Shown piece after piece: positions 40,701 through 43,199 of a DNA stretch of 64,000 nt. A program made the translations under genes and the position numbers. Location of the stretch: assembly GCA_943736015.1 (NCBI GenBank), contig OX031060.1, positions 26,055,231-26,119,230 of the forward strand. Reading direction: 5' to 3'. Below the pieces are notes generated by a model, which worked only from the letters and a program-made list of their open reading frames with translations, searched no databases and had not been told where the DNA came from. Position 1 is the stretch's first letter, and each line of letters starts with the position of its first letter. This DNA comes from Tridacna crocea. Its lineage: Eukaryota; Mollusca; Bivalvia; Cardiida; Cardiidae.

Positions 40701-42617
40701 AAGCATTTGCAGACGACAAAATAAATGAAAATCAAAAATTGAAAATTGATTTGGAAAGGCTAGAAAACATTGTGGGAAATGGGAAAATACTGGTTACCAG
40801 CATTTTCTCCTTTTCCCACAATGTTTTCAAAGGCTTTCTTTCTAAGGTTCATTAAAAGTCGGGATTGTGTGGTAAAGAGTTAAGCCCTCCCCTTTTGCCA
40901 AAGCATGATTAAATATGGATGAGCCAGTTGCTCTAAAATGCTTTTGTACAAAGGAAACTAGTTCATTAATCCTTTATCATGATGACAAACTCTAGGCCTG
41001 TTTATAATAAAAACATTTTGTAGACAACACATTTATTATCGCTCACATTATGAATACACATGCTTGATTGGATCTAAAGGAAATGGTGAAATGAAGACAA
41101 TGCTGCTGGTTAACCCATTACCAAACGACAATCTTTTAGACTGATGCAAATTGAAAGCATTTGCAGATGACAAAATTAAAGTGACTGAACATTTGAAATT
41201 TGTTTTGTAAAGAGTAGAAAACATTGGGGGAAAAAGGGAAAATGCTGGTTACCAGCATTTTCTCCTTTTCCCACAATCTTTTATAAAGGCTTCTATCTCA
41301 GGAGCATCAAAAGTAGGGATTGTGTGGTAATGCGTTAAAAGCATTTTCTACTGTTCCTACAATTTTTTCAAAATCCATTTTCATTCGCTTTCACCTGTAT
41401 TGGTCATTTAAATAGCAGGTTACACAGCTTTCATATTAAAAGCAAATCTACCCATCTTTGCCTAGTCTTTTTGAGGTCAAAGAAATAAAAAGATTTTCTT
41501 CATACAAAAACAGTCAGAAACAAAATTTTTTACACTTGAAAATGGCATCACATAAGTCACTTTCTTAGCCCAGTACAGCAATCAAGGCATAGCATGCTAA
41601 TTTAAACTTCAGCCCAGTCAGCTTTGGCCCTGTCAGCATTTTCTCTAGACTTTGCAATATGGTGGTCATTTAACTCCTGTAAAATGAATTTTAGAAGGCT
41701 AACATCTCAATTTTGAGGGTCATTTAGAAAATTTGGGAGTCCATATTCAAAGTATCAGGGTATAAAGGAAAACCCTGCCAAGGAAAATTGTTTGTAATTT
41801 ATCATTTAATACTAAAGATTTTCAAGTTTCCTCTTGAGCAACATGAGACACCCCTATGGCAGCGCTTATATTTGATCCCAATGCTCCATTTTGAACATAT
41901 TCAGAATGAAGCACAACATGAAGGCATTGGCCAAATTCGGTAGCCCTAGAACTTGGGGTCTACTAGACAAGGCTACATGTGCACCAAATATGGTAGCTTT
42001 AGGAGTTATGGTTTCCAACAAGATTTTCATTTTTTTTTAGCTTTGTTGCCATGGCAATCAAGGTTTTTGAAGCAATCAAATCTGTTCAAGAAATCCTGAA
42101 GAAGAAAATATATCTGTGAATTTTTGTCAAATCCAGGTAGGTAGTTTCAGAAAGATATGACAGAACATTTATTGCATGCAATGACTGACACACACATGAT
42201 GGTTTCCTTGCCAGAACATAAGCCTAATCGCCTTCAGACAGCAGAGCTAAAGACCTTGAATATCTCCTTCCTGGATTGATTTATACAGGGGTCGAGGTGA
42301 CAAGGGGCCAAACGTTTACCTTAAGTGGATTCCAGAGAAAAGGCATGTGCTACTATAAATTAAAAAAAAAACTTGTCTGCTGTGCTATGTCACTCATCGA
42401 GTACACAAAAGCAAATCCTAGATAAAAAAAATTTGCAAAATATCAGTTATTAGTTCCCTACTGTCATCCTACCCACGTTTCTGGCTGACGCCATTTTAGA
42501 ATGGAGTTGCTTGCCCCACTTAGAATCTTTGTGCTAATTATTTACCTCTGGCACGCCACCTTCAAGCTGGCTAGCCATATTCAAAAGAACTCCATCGTAT
42601 TTCTCATCGTCCGACAT
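4227..42617 (-). CDS. NUDC: NUDC, nuclear distribution protein C (complete gene, 10 coding exons)
   Basis: NudC is a cytosolic co-chaperone that binds Hsp90 and the dynein/LIS1 machinery and acts in nuclear migration, mitosis and cytokinesis (family knowledge). The exons are 42546-42617, 24488-24565, 22500-22703, 21310-21405, 20837-20944, 14879-14947, 13915-14040, 12798-12881, 5866-5984 and 4227-4278. Joined, they give 335 residues, close to the ~331 of vertebrate NUDC. The parts in order are an N-terminal domain (about 1-60), a Lys/Glu coiled coil (about 55-118), an acidic linker (119-160), a CS domain (about 173-262, with WTQTLEELE and [11 protein letters not shown]) and a C-terminal domain ([17 protein letters not shown], ending [12 protein letters not shown]). 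All introns have GT-AG ends; the first eight are phase 0 and the last is phase 2. The ATG gives [15 protein letters not shown], which aligns with the family N-terminus. Introns are loaded with TTAA MITEs. Identification is by recognition, not by search. Confidence 0.96.
4751..5085 (+). mobile_element. 5' fragment of a HINE-like element
   Basis: It starts AAGAGGGCCAAGATGGCCCC and CTCACCTGA, the same opening as the element at 16211. Two diverged units follow. No terminal hairpin is found, so the 3' end is missing. Confidence 0.5.
5130..5470. repeat. CAGCCTGTGCAG-type interspersed repeat
   Basis: The stretch contains CTTGTGCAAAACAGAAAATT, GAGAACACTTTACA and GTCGGCCTGCACAGGCTGAT. The same blocks recur at 28030-28380 and 32865-33075. 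It resembles a repeat common in bivalve genomes. Its ends are not defined here. Confidence 0.5.
5675..5824. mobile_element. TTAA MITE derivative with two like ends
   Basis: Both halves carry the AAGAAGCC / GGCTTCTT-type end and only one hairpin arm pair remains (GGTTACCAGCATTTTC). It is the counterpart of 2061-2193, made from the opposite end. Confidence 0.55.
5866..5984 (-). CDS. NUDC: NUDC exon 9 (residues 280-319)
   Basis: The exon encodes [34 protein letters not shown] and the start of the last helix. It ends in phase 2 at GAAAA|GTAAG, the only non-zero intron phase of the gene. It is nearly identical to vertebrate NudC over this stretch. Confidence 0.97.
6448..6626 (+). mobile_element. 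TTAA MITE, hairpin arm deleted
   Basis: Ends are TTAACTCTTTTCCACAC and TTTGGTAAAGAGTTAA. The first hairpin arm is gone, leaving GGAGCATTTTGTCCTTTTCC. Confidence 0.7.
7290..7510 (-). repeat. Interspersed repeat with GGGACATAACTGTG block
   Basis: It shares, in inverted orientation, the AAAAAGGGGCATAACTGAG and GAGCACTGCATG blocks with 22185-22330. A short related piece lies at 7735-7800. No open frame or termini are clear. Confidence 0.4.
7822..8054 (+). mobile_element. TTAA-hairpin MITE
   Basis: Ends are TTAACCCTTTACCAAAC and GTTTAGTAAAGGGTTAA with an intact hairpin (GAAAATGCTGGTAACCAGC). It shares its right TTAA with the next copy. Confidence 0.85.
8051..8206 (+). mobile_element. TTAA MITE, internally deleted
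   Basis: It abuts the copy at 7822 through a shared TTAA. The hairpin is decayed (GAAAATGCTGGTAAGTAG) and much of the right half is missing. Confidence 0.6.
8208..10340 (+). mobile_element. Minisatellite-bearing, Helitron/HINE-like element with ~166-bp units
   Basis: The element opens with AACAAGAGGGCCATTGGCCC and GCTCACC. It closes with the hairpin CTCACCTTTAGCACC...GTGCTAAGGTGAG followed by CTGA. Between them about ten tandem units, ~166 bp apart, carry AACTTGGTAGAGGTCCACTA, CCAAATATCAAAGCTCTA and GGGGCCAGTTTTGACCCC. A non-repeated tail holds GTTGCCATGGCAACCAGAG. A 3' hairpin followed by CTRR and a satellite core fit the HINE class known in bivalves, but no RepHel gene is present and class assignment is tentative. 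Confidence 0.7.
10341..10889. other. Stretch without a supported gene
   Basis: I see no exon or RNA gene here. Blocks such as TCACAATGACTATCATCAATC recall mollusc SINE-type repeats but no tRNA-like head is convincing. Confidence 0.4.
10890..11036. repeat. Fold-back hairpin with ~63-bp arms
   Basis: The left arm AGAGGTTATTACATGGCT...GCAGAT pairs almost perfectly with the right arm ...AGCCATGTAATAACCTCT around a short GAGGGCTTTAGCCC loop. A related inverted end (ATGTAATAATTCTCT) sits near 11753-11775, so the hairpin may be one end of a ~0.9-kb fold-back element. Confidence 0.75.
11037..11775. mobile_element. Possible body and right end of the fold-back element
   Basis: The stretch ends with GTAACAGAATGTAATAATTCTC, partly complementary to the AGAGGTTATTACAT start at 10890. 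It contains GATATCAGATATCAGCCC and GCCCTCGCGTGACACTG blocks similar to the hairpin arms. No coding region is convincing. Confidence 0.4.
12060..12357 (-). mobile_element. TTAA-hairpin MITE with a doubled hairpin
   Basis: Between the TTAA ends there are two successive hairpin cores, GAAAATGCTGGTTACC near 12187-12225 and GAAACTGCTGGTTACC near 12245-12290. The element is about 70 bp longer than the reference copy. Confidence 0.75.
12354..12581 (-). mobile_element. TTAA-hairpin MITE
   Basis: It shares a TTAA with the doubled-hairpin copy. The hairpin is GAAAATGTTGTTCACCAAC-type and the right end is TTTGGTAAAGGGTTAA. It lies in NUDC intron 8. Confidence 0.7.
12798..12881 (-). CDS. NUDC: NUDC exon 8 (residues 252-279)
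   Basis: The 28 codons encode [19 protein letters not shown] and then KKVSPENSK. The KMEWW and DPEINTKK motifs close the CS domain and are diagnostic of NudC. The acceptor is CCAG|GTT and the donor AAA|GTAAG. Confidence 0.96.
12932..13118 (+). mobile_element. TTAA MITE, one hairpin arm lost
   Basis: Ends are TTAACCCTTCACCAAAC and GTTTGGTGAAGGGTTAA. The first hairpin arm is deleted. It is in NUDC intron 7, just upstream of exon 8. Confidence 0.75.
13138..13350 (-). mobile_element. TTAA-hairpin MITE
   Basis: The hairpin GAAAATGCTGGATATCAGC and the ATCTGCAGACAACAAATTAA block are clear. It is joined head to head with the next copy through one TTAA. Confidence 0.65.
13347..13574 (+). mobile_element. 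TTAA-hairpin MITE
   Basis: The left end is TTAACCTTTTACCACAC and the hairpin is GAAAATGCTAGTTATCAGC. The right TTAA has mutated to GTGAA. Confidence 0.75.
13605..13819 (+). mobile_element. TTAA-hairpin MITE
   Basis: TTAA ends flank a worn hairpin (GAAAATGCTGTTAACCTGC). It ends about 95 bp from NUDC exon 7. Confidence 0.7.
13915..14040 (-). CDS. NUDC: NUDC exon 7 (residues 210-251, CS domain core)
   Basis: The 42 codons include [16 protein letters not shown] and [13 protein letters not shown], which closely match LRVGLKGQPAIIDGEL and KVEESSWLIEDGK of vertebrate NudC. The acceptor is TTTAG|AAA and the donor AAA|GTAAG. Confidence 0.96.
14633..14841 (+). mobile_element. TTAA-hairpin MITE
   Basis: A perfect hairpin core (GAAAATGCTGGTAACCAGC) is present. 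The left terminus has lost part of the ACCAAAC block. It ends 38 bp from NUDC exon 6. Confidence 0.78.
14879..14947 (-). CDS. NUDC: NUDC exon 6 (residues 187-209)
   Basis: The 23 codons encode [19 protein letters not shown], the first beta strands of the CS domain. The donor is AGG|GTGAGT and the acceptor CTGCAG-like CAG|ATC. Confidence 0.92.
15024..15252 (+). mobile_element. TTAA-hairpin MITE
   Basis: The left end is TTAACCCATTACCACAC and the hairpin is intact. The right TTAA has mutated to GTAA. Confidence 0.8.
15281..18328 (+). mobile_element. Outer HINE-like element with ~150-bp units, interrupted by a second element
   Basis: It opens TAGAAGGCCCTGAAGTGCC and runs through at least four ~150-bp units (AATGGCTACTTTTCC, TTTTTTCAAAATC, AACAAACTGTGCAAG). 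Its 3' end, GACATAAGCTCTGCTGGC and TTCAGCCAGTAGAGCTAA, is found only after 18250. The gap is filled by the element at 16211-18247. The end resembles 26455-26828 and 41850-42252. Confidence 0.7.
16211..18247 (+). mobile_element. Nested HINE-like element with 145-bp satellite
   Basis: It starts ACAAGAGGGCCATGATGGCC and CGCTCACCTGAG and ends CTCACCATGAGCACTT, then CGTGCTCAGGTGAGCTAA. Tandem units of exactly 145 bp fill the core; repeated landmarks fall at 17015, 17160, 17305 and 17450. Units contain TGACCTAGTTTTTGACCCC and TGGCCTCTAGAGCGTAC. A short GACGACGGAC run precedes the end. The minus-strand open frames here are read-through of the unit and not genes. Confidence 0.75.
18451..18679 (-). 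mobile_element. TTAA-hairpin MITE
   Basis: Ends are TTAACCCATTACCAAAC and GTGTGGTAATGGGTTAA and the hairpin is complete, so this is a young-looking copy. Confidence 0.87.
19018..19690 (+). mobile_element. Possible truncated hAT-like fragment
   Basis: It opens CAGTGCTCGCGCTGCCAATC with several TGTCGAT repeats. Later blocks (AACCCATAACACAAC, CCGATCAGTGTCCC) are similar to sequence inside the hAT-like element at 30576. No matching right terminus is found, so the call is weak. Confidence 0.35.
19702..19930 (-). mobile_element. TTAA-hairpin MITE
   Basis: Ends are TTAACTCATTACCACAC and GTGTGGTAATGGGTTAA with a perfect hairpin. It is one of the best preserved copies. Confidence 0.88.
20300..20580 (+). 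mobile_element. Diverged TTAA-hairpin MITE remnant
   Basis: GTTTGGTAAAAAAG and ATTGTGGGAAAAGGAGCAC are followed by a partial complementary arm, but neither end is intact. Confidence 0.35.
20837..20944 (-). CDS. NUDC: NUDC exon 5 (residues 151-186)
   Basis: It encodes an acidic run, then [17 protein letters not shown] and [10 protein letters not shown], which opens the CS domain. KGKLKPN and GNGAD are near-invariant in NudC. The acceptor is TTTAG|TCG and the donor GAA|GTAAGT. Confidence 0.96.
21310..21405 (-). CDS. NUDC: NUDC exon 4 (residues 119-150, acidic linker)
   Basis: The 32 codons encode a Lys/Asp/Glu-rich low-conservation linker ([13 protein letters not shown]...VEEIKAV). The acceptor is TATAG|AAG and the donor GTG|GTAAAA. 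Its phase fits both neighbours. This linker is the least conserved part of NudC, so the exon rests on splice sites and frame more than on sequence match. Confidence 0.8.
21550..21720 (+). mobile_element. TTAA-hairpin MITE, right end missing
   Basis: The left end TTAACCCATTACCAC and a worn hairpin are present, and the element breaks off after TTAGTTACGTTTATTTTG. Confidence 0.65.
21844..22041 (+). mobile_element. TTAA-hairpin MITE
   Basis: Ends are TTAACCCTCTACCACAC and GTTTGGTAAAGAGTTAA. The hairpin is GAAAATGCTGGTGACCAGC. It lies in NUDC intron 3. Confidence 0.78.
22185..22330 (+). repeat. Interspersed repeat with AAAAGGGGCATAACTGAG
   Basis: The AAGAGCACTGCATGAAGG start and AAAAAGGGGCATAACTGAG block match the inverted copy at 7290-7510. 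It looks like a known type of bivalve dispersed repeat. Confidence 0.45.
22500..22703 (-). CDS. NUDC: NUDC exon 3 (residues 51-118, coiled coil)
   Basis: This is 68 codons of mostly Lys, Glu, Arg and Gln forming a long helix, with [18 protein letters not shown] at the end. That tail matches the conserved [17 protein letters not shown] of NudC. The donor is AAA|GTTTGT, a weaker GT site than the others. Confidence 0.94.
22794..23033 (-). mobile_element. TTAA-hairpin MITE
   Basis: Ends are TTAACTTTTTACCAGAC and GTTTGGTAAAGGGTTAA with a complete hairpin. It lies in NUDC intron 2. Confidence 0.8.
23290..24115 (+). repeat. ~28-30-bp minisatellite, interrupted by a SINE
   Basis: The unit reads GGATATCAACTGTACCTCTT plus ATTTATTT. 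About 17 units run from 23290 to 23770 and a few more from 24026 to 24115. The interruption is the SINE-like insert at 23772-24022. Open frames here are unit read-through. Confidence 0.85.
23772..24022 (-). mobile_element. tRNA-derived SINE-like insertion
   Basis: The plus strand starts GGTTGGTTGGATTGGGGTTA and ACGCCATCTTAACAG, the usual 3'-region of bivalve tRNA-SINEs in reverse. It ends with GGGTATCAAACTCACAACC, close to the complement of a tRNA B box (GGTTCGAATCC). Its placement splits the minisatellite in two. Confidence 0.6.
24166..24394 (-). mobile_element. TTAA-hairpin MITE
   Basis: The left end is TTAACTCGTTACCGAAC and the right GTGTGGCAACGAGTTAA. The hairpin is complete. It lies 94 bp from NUDC exon 2. 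Confidence 0.83.
24488..24565 (-). CDS. NUDC: NUDC exon 2 (residues 25-50)
   Basis: The exon encodes the hydrophobic [14 protein letters not shown] segment, the hallmark of the NudC N-terminal domain (FSFLRRKTDFFIGG in vertebrates). Acceptor CAG|ATG and donor AAG|GTAAG are both clean, and the exon is phase 0 on both sides. Confidence 0.95.
24709..24855 (-). mobile_element. TTAA MITE with hairpin deleted
   Basis: The GCATTTGCAGACAAC block and GGGCTTCTCTGTCAGGG end are present, while the central hairpin is missing. Confidence 0.5.
24975..25198 (+). mobile_element. TTAA-hairpin MITE
   Basis: The left terminus is worn (CACTCTTTACCACACG), the hairpin is GAAAGTGCTGGAAACTAG and the right TTAA is intact. 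Confidence 0.65.
25560..25705 (-). mobile_element. tRNA-derived SINE fragment
   Basis: GCTAGGATTTGAACTCACAA resembles the complement of a tRNA B box and is followed by GAGCTACTAAGCCTCCTGG, like the tRNA-related head of mollusc SINEs. No intact tRNA fold is present. Confidence 0.45.
25893..26130 (+). mobile_element. TTAA-hairpin MITE, degenerate
   Basis: AAGAAGCCTTTCGAAAATTT and AACCAGCATTTTCTCC are recognisable, but both termini are mutated. Confidence 0.5.
26455..26828 (+). mobile_element. 3' part of a HINE-like element
   Basis: It contains TTGACCCCAAGACTATC, GTTGCTATGGCAACCAGAG and a terminal GACATAAGCCCTACGGCC...GTGGAGCTAA. The end type matches the outer element at 15281-18328. Confidence 0.55.
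27032..27256 (-). mobile_element. TTAA-hairpin MITE
   Basis: The left end TTAAACTCATTACCACAC and hairpin GAAAATGCTGGTTACCAG are clear, and the right terminus is degraded. Confidence 0.7.
27541..27769 (+). mobile_element. TTAA-hairpin MITE
   Basis: The left end has lost TTAA (GATAAACCCTTCACTACAC). The right TTAA is shared with the reference copy, and the hairpin is worn. Confidence 0.65.
27766..27994 (+). mobile_element. TTAA-hairpin MITE, reference copy (piggyBac-like, non-autonomous)
   Basis: This is the cleanest copy and defines the family. It is flanked by TTAA on both sides, and the ends are CCCATTACCACAC and GTGTGGTAATGGG, a perfect 13-bp inverted repeat. A central hairpin has arms containing GGGAAAAGGAGAAAATGC and its complement around GGTAACC. 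The right half carries GTCGTCTGCAAATGC and the left half CCTGAGAAAGA. TTAA duplication with CCC-starting termini is the signature of piggyBac elements. No transposase is encoded. In this annotation '+' means the CCTGAGAAAGA end is on the left. Confidence 0.9.
28030..28380. repeat. CAGCCTGTGCAG-type interspersed repeat
   Basis: Blocks CAGATCAGCCTGTGCAGTCC, GACTTGTGCAAAACAGAAAA and CAGGAGACAACACTTTAG match the copies at 5130 and 32865. Confidence 0.6.
28565..28793 (-). mobile_element. TTAA-hairpin MITE
   Basis: The left end is TTAACTCATTACTAGAC and the hairpin is GAAAATGCTAGTTACGAGC. The right TTAA has decayed to CTAA. Confidence 0.75.
28796..29012 (-). mobile_element. TTAA-hairpin MITE, degenerate
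   Basis: It has hairpin remnants (GGTGGTTCCCATCATTTTC) and a GTGTGATAAAGGGCTAA end. Confidence 0.5.
29153..29379 (+). mobile_element. TTAA-hairpin MITE, first of a head-to-head pair
   Basis: Ends are TTAACCCATCACCACAC and GTGTGGTAGAGTTAA. It shares its right TTAA with the inverted copy at 29376. Confidence 0.83.
29376..29610 (-). mobile_element. TTAA-hairpin MITE, second of the pair
   Basis: Ends are TTAACTCTTTACCACAC and GTGTGGTAATGGGTTAA with a nearly perfect hairpin. Together with its neighbour it forms a ~450-bp inverted repeat. Confidence 0.87.
29806..30008 (+). mobile_element. TTAA-hairpin MITE
   Basis: The left end is TTAACCCTTTACCAAAG and the right TTTGGTAAAGAGTTAA. The left part is shortened. 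Confidence 0.75.
30005..30232 (-). mobile_element. TTAA-hairpin MITE
   Basis: Ends are TTAACTCATTACCAAAC and GTGTGGTAAAGAGTTAA. It shares a TTAA with the previous copy in inverted orientation. Confidence 0.85.
30321..30522. mobile_element. Fold-back MITE with GGTGAATACGGGCCC ends
   Basis: Nearly the whole 202 bp is one inverted repeat, from CAGGGCCCGTATTCACC to GGTGAATACGGGCCCTG, centred near 30421 in TAAACCGGATGGTTTAGCC. Arms share AGACGTTCTGTTACTTTCA. Related copies are at 45321, 56565 and 63068. Confidence 0.88.
30576..32242. mobile_element. hAT-like non-autonomous element
   Basis: The element starts TAGAGCTGGG and ends CCCAGCTCTA. It is flanked by an exact 8-bp duplication, ATCAAATG, at 30568-30575 and 32243-32250. 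Subterminal regions are rich in GATATCG and ATCGCGATAC repeats in opposite orientations. Eight-bp duplications and short A/G-rich termini fit the hAT superfamily. No hAT transposase frame is present. The interior contains a ~30-bp G tract at about 31739-31771. Confidence 0.85.
31739..31771 (+). repeat. Poly-G tract
   Basis: More than 30 consecutive G follow GGGGC. The length is likely unreliable in assembly. It could form a G-quadruplex. Confidence 0.9.
32372..32611 (+). mobile_element. TTAA-hairpin MITE
   Basis: The hairpin GAAAATGCTGGCAACCAGC is complete. The left TTAA is changed to TCAA and the right end is TTAA. Confidence 0.75.
32612..32720 (-). mobile_element. Half copy of the TTAA-hairpin MITE
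   Basis: CCAGATGACATAATTAAAGG and ATGGGAAAAGGAGAAAATGG are present, and the element is cut before the second hairpin arm. Confidence 0.5.
32865..33075. repeat. CAGCCTGTGCAG-type interspersed repeat
   Basis: Blocks TACAAAACAGAAAATTAC and GATCCGAGACAACACTAAACG align with the copies at 5130 and 28030. Confidence 0.5.
33201..33401 (-). mobile_element. TTAA-hairpin MITE
   Basis: The hairpin GAAAATGCTGGTAACCAG is present; the left site reads TCAA and the right TTAA is shared with the split copy that follows. Confidence 0.65.
33742..34089. mobile_element. ~350-bp MITE with GTAG-GACCC termini
   Basis: It runs from GTAGACCCGTAACACTTCT to AGGTCCACTAC. A homologous copy at 49688-50058 ends GTAGAGGACCC / GGGGTCCACTAC. 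Shared blocks include GCAAATTTTGTAGGATAA and GGAAATAGCTGTTTTCTATT. Confidence 0.7.
34545..35007. mobile_element. 460-bp TTAA fold-back element
   Basis: TTAA lies on both sides (34545-34548, 35004-35007), with CACGGCGGGGAAT at the left and ATTCCCCGCCGTG at the right. The arms of about 215 bp pair almost fully, including ATTCCGTTAATACATGACCG. The centre is near 34775. The mirrored short open frames are the same arm read twice, not genes. Confidence 0.85.
35196..35430 (+). other. Unassigned open frame at the end of the 2-kb element
   Basis: From ATG at 35196 the frame reads [20 protein letters not shown] and [19 protein letters not shown], then runs into the G-rich element terminus. It could be a captured coding fragment or part of a decayed transposon protein. 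I recognise no family. Confidence 0.3.
35661..35889 (+). mobile_element. TTAA-hairpin MITE downstream of the DDE gene
   Basis: Ends are TTAACCCATTACCACAC and GTGTGGTAAAGAGTTAA with a complete hairpin. It begins 135 bp past the stop codon of the DDE-domain gene and could lie in its 3' UTR. Confidence 0.87.
36024..38237 (-). CDS. pogo/Tigger-type DDE protein with C-terminal zinc finger (last coding exon, possibly domesticated)
   Basis: The open frame is uninterrupted for ~737 codons after a splice acceptor (TTTCCAG|CCA at 38238-38240). Using numbering of the full open frame, which runs up to 38282, it has an N-terminal psq-type helix-turn-helix (about 20-66, [19 protein letters not shown]), a CENP-B-like second DNA-binding region (about 80-150), a DDE_1 core (about 185-400), a long basic/acidic linker and a Cys/His finger near the end (CCVC...CDFQDC...CPCH), PHD-like in spacing. 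Asp191 (MLDE) and Asp301 (LYDGHRSH) match the first two catalytic Asp. The third, expected in a QPLDVGVFG motif, is absent where the frame reads [13 protein letters not shown] see no terminal inverted repeats around it. It lies inside NUDC intron 1 on the same strand. An intact frame without an intact triad suggests a domesticated gene, but this is inference. Confidence 0.75.
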   Translation of the reverse strand, partial: PSRGPGRKYRSYSLEDLTKAYRLVTEKKLAVKRVADEFCIPESTLRDRVKGKVPLTTKRSGPAPVLGFHEEEKLVEYLKTMSSFGYGFSRSDVINFASDFAVLLGKRAPTDAFTHQWYYNFLNRWPNQDVRRASGTKRHYEKAMSIDCLSQYFFNLQNLMTKHDLMSKPDSIFMLDELLIDLDRSPPSVYSWRENMKFEKYKKSLPPTMTLIASGNASGARLPAFFIFPGKTVSSESIEDCSPGTGATCSDDGLTNGNVFQLYLENHFLKFIERQDDAEAILLLYDGHRSHVSPTLVELYKSQNVHLFPIPPSASQMLINISRGIFGDFERNFNDESDDFHETEMEKSIHSNVCVIASKAYNSSVVEEGLKEAFQKCGVYPFKPQQVHKNLDISSAVPSTSSTASGKKEKMIVVKQETRLRRQTRRKQTLKPSITQLDNLDDIEAEVMVRKSSRRRAKKRTNFSNRRKSAVPPRKRKKLQPDNIVTEKPSLKIKLVRDTSASSGSRKRKTTQIIREDSDAESSEYNSETDSEIEEMLSSEEEETQDQDDDTENKQREHFESALREELLNSHGMLFEGTQRERFEKEFERAKLEFEKAEAEKSKLSLKQEITDTADQDVSEIQIEEQNDGRVGTELHANVKVEQVIYPEEVNENQIETGPTVVIESVEEEIPLSEKCCVCKQYHPEMATKGYVVEFATWGKCDFQDCDHWTHLKYCCDIKVLRRHDKFYCPCHNQVSS
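38392..38613 (-). mobile_element. TTAA-hairpin MITE
   Basis: The left end is TTAACCCATTCCCAAAC, the hairpin is worn (GAGCATGCTGGTTACCAG) and the right end is GTGAGGTAACAAGTTAA. Confidence 0.7.
39220..39449 (+). mobile_element. TTAA-hairpin MITE
   Basis: The left site is CTAACCCTTTACCAAAC, the hairpin GAAAATGCTGGTAACCAGC is complete and the right TTAA is intact. Confidence 0.78.
39703..39912 (-). other. Candidate upstream exon for the DDE-domain gene
   Basis: An open frame from an ATG at 39912 runs to a strong donor AAG|GTAAGT at 39703. It ends in phase 0, matching the phase-0 acceptor at 38237. The joined protein would read ...[10 protein letters not shown] then [10 protein letters not shown]. 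The peptide has no recognised domain, so the exon is supported only by donor strength and frame. It could equally be an unrelated open frame. Confidence 0.25.
40350..40580 (+). mobile_element. TTAA-hairpin MITE, termini worn
   Basis: GAAATGCTGGTGACCAGC and GTTGTCTGCATATGC are present. Neither TTAA is intact. Confidence 0.6.
40654..40883 (-). mobile_element. TTAA-hairpin MITE
   Basis: TTAACTCTTTACCACA and GTGTGGTAAAGAGTTAA bound a complete hairpin. Confidence 0.85.
41110..41338 (-). mobile_element. TTAA-hairpin MITE
   Basis: TTAACCCATTACCAAAC and GTGTGGTAATGCGTTAA bound the hairpin GAAAATGCTGGTTACCAGC. Confidence 0.85.
41602..41676 (-). other. Candidate cassette or terminal exon in NUDC intron 1
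   Basis: After TTTACAG the minus strand reads [18 protein letters not shown], then ADWAEV and TAA. It is 25 codons in phase 0, which is the phase NUDC exon 1 delivers (GAG|). Included, it would truncate NUDC after exon 1 to about 48 residues. The peptide is strongly charged and helical, unlike the surrounding AT-rich DNA. It could also be the last exon of another gene or chance. I do not recognise it. Confidence 0.3.
41850..42252 (+). mobile_element. 3' part of a HINE-like element
   Basis: GTTGCCATGGCAATCAAGG, GGTAGTTTCAGAAAG and a terminal ACATAAGCCTAATCGCC...CAGAGCTAA match the 26455 copy. Confidence 0.5.
42546..42617 (-). CDS. NUDC: NUDC exon 1 (residues 1-24)
   Basis: This exon encodes [17 protein letters not shown] and ends GGVPE before the donor GAG|GTAAAT. 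It matches the FDGMLLAMAQQHEGG region at the start of animal NudC, which fixes the start codon. The 17,980-bp intron that follows contains the DDE-domain gene. Confidence 0.93.
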
Positions 42618-42960
42618 AGTTTTCTGCGATATTGTCCAGACAAAAAGCGTTAGATATTTGAGCAAGTGCCGTCTTGTCACGGGTTTTCACGGGAACAATC
42701 TTTTGTCACGGGTTTTCACGAGACTAAACATTTGACAGGAAATGTCGGATATGAACTTTTAGCATCCGACTGTTTACTTATGTATCAATTATCGGTTTCT
42801 CATACTGATTCTTTTTTTTAATCAGAGAAACACAAAAAGACATTTTAATATTTCACGACGAAATTAATTATTTTTGTCTCTACTGCGGGTGTCCAACGAA
42901 AATGAATTCGTACTAAACTAGACAGGTTTATCTTGCGGGCCTCTAAAGGTCAATACGGAA
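42618..42960 (-). promoter_or_regulatory. Probable NUDC promoter / 5' flank with an 18-bp direct repeat
   Basis: This is the only non-repetitive stretch between the NUDC ATG and the upstream MITE at 42968. It holds two exact copies of TTGTCACGGGTTTTCACG at 42674-42691 and 42703-42720, spaced 29 bp. No clear TATA box is seen. The promoter role is inferred from position only. Confidence 0.45.
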
Positions 42961-42967
42961 TATCACA

Positions 42968-43196
42968 TTTACCCATTGCCACACAATCCCAACTTTTGAC
43001 AACCAAGAGAAAGAAGCTTTAGAAAACATTGTGGGAAAAGGAGAAAATGCTGGTTAACAGCATTTTGTCCTTTTCCCACAATATTTTTTACCCTTCTCAA
43101 TACAAATTTCGAATTTTCATTCACTTTTTATTTTGTCATCTGCAAATGCTTTCAATTTGCACCAGTCCAAAATTTTATTGTTTGGTAATGAGTTAA
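42968..43196 (+). mobile_element. TTAA-hairpin MITE upstream of NUDC
   Basis: It lies ~350 bp 5' of the NUDC start codon. The hairpin is GAAAATGCTGGTTAACAGC, the left site reads TTTA and the right TTAA. Confidence 0.75.
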
Positions 43197-43199
43197 GGA

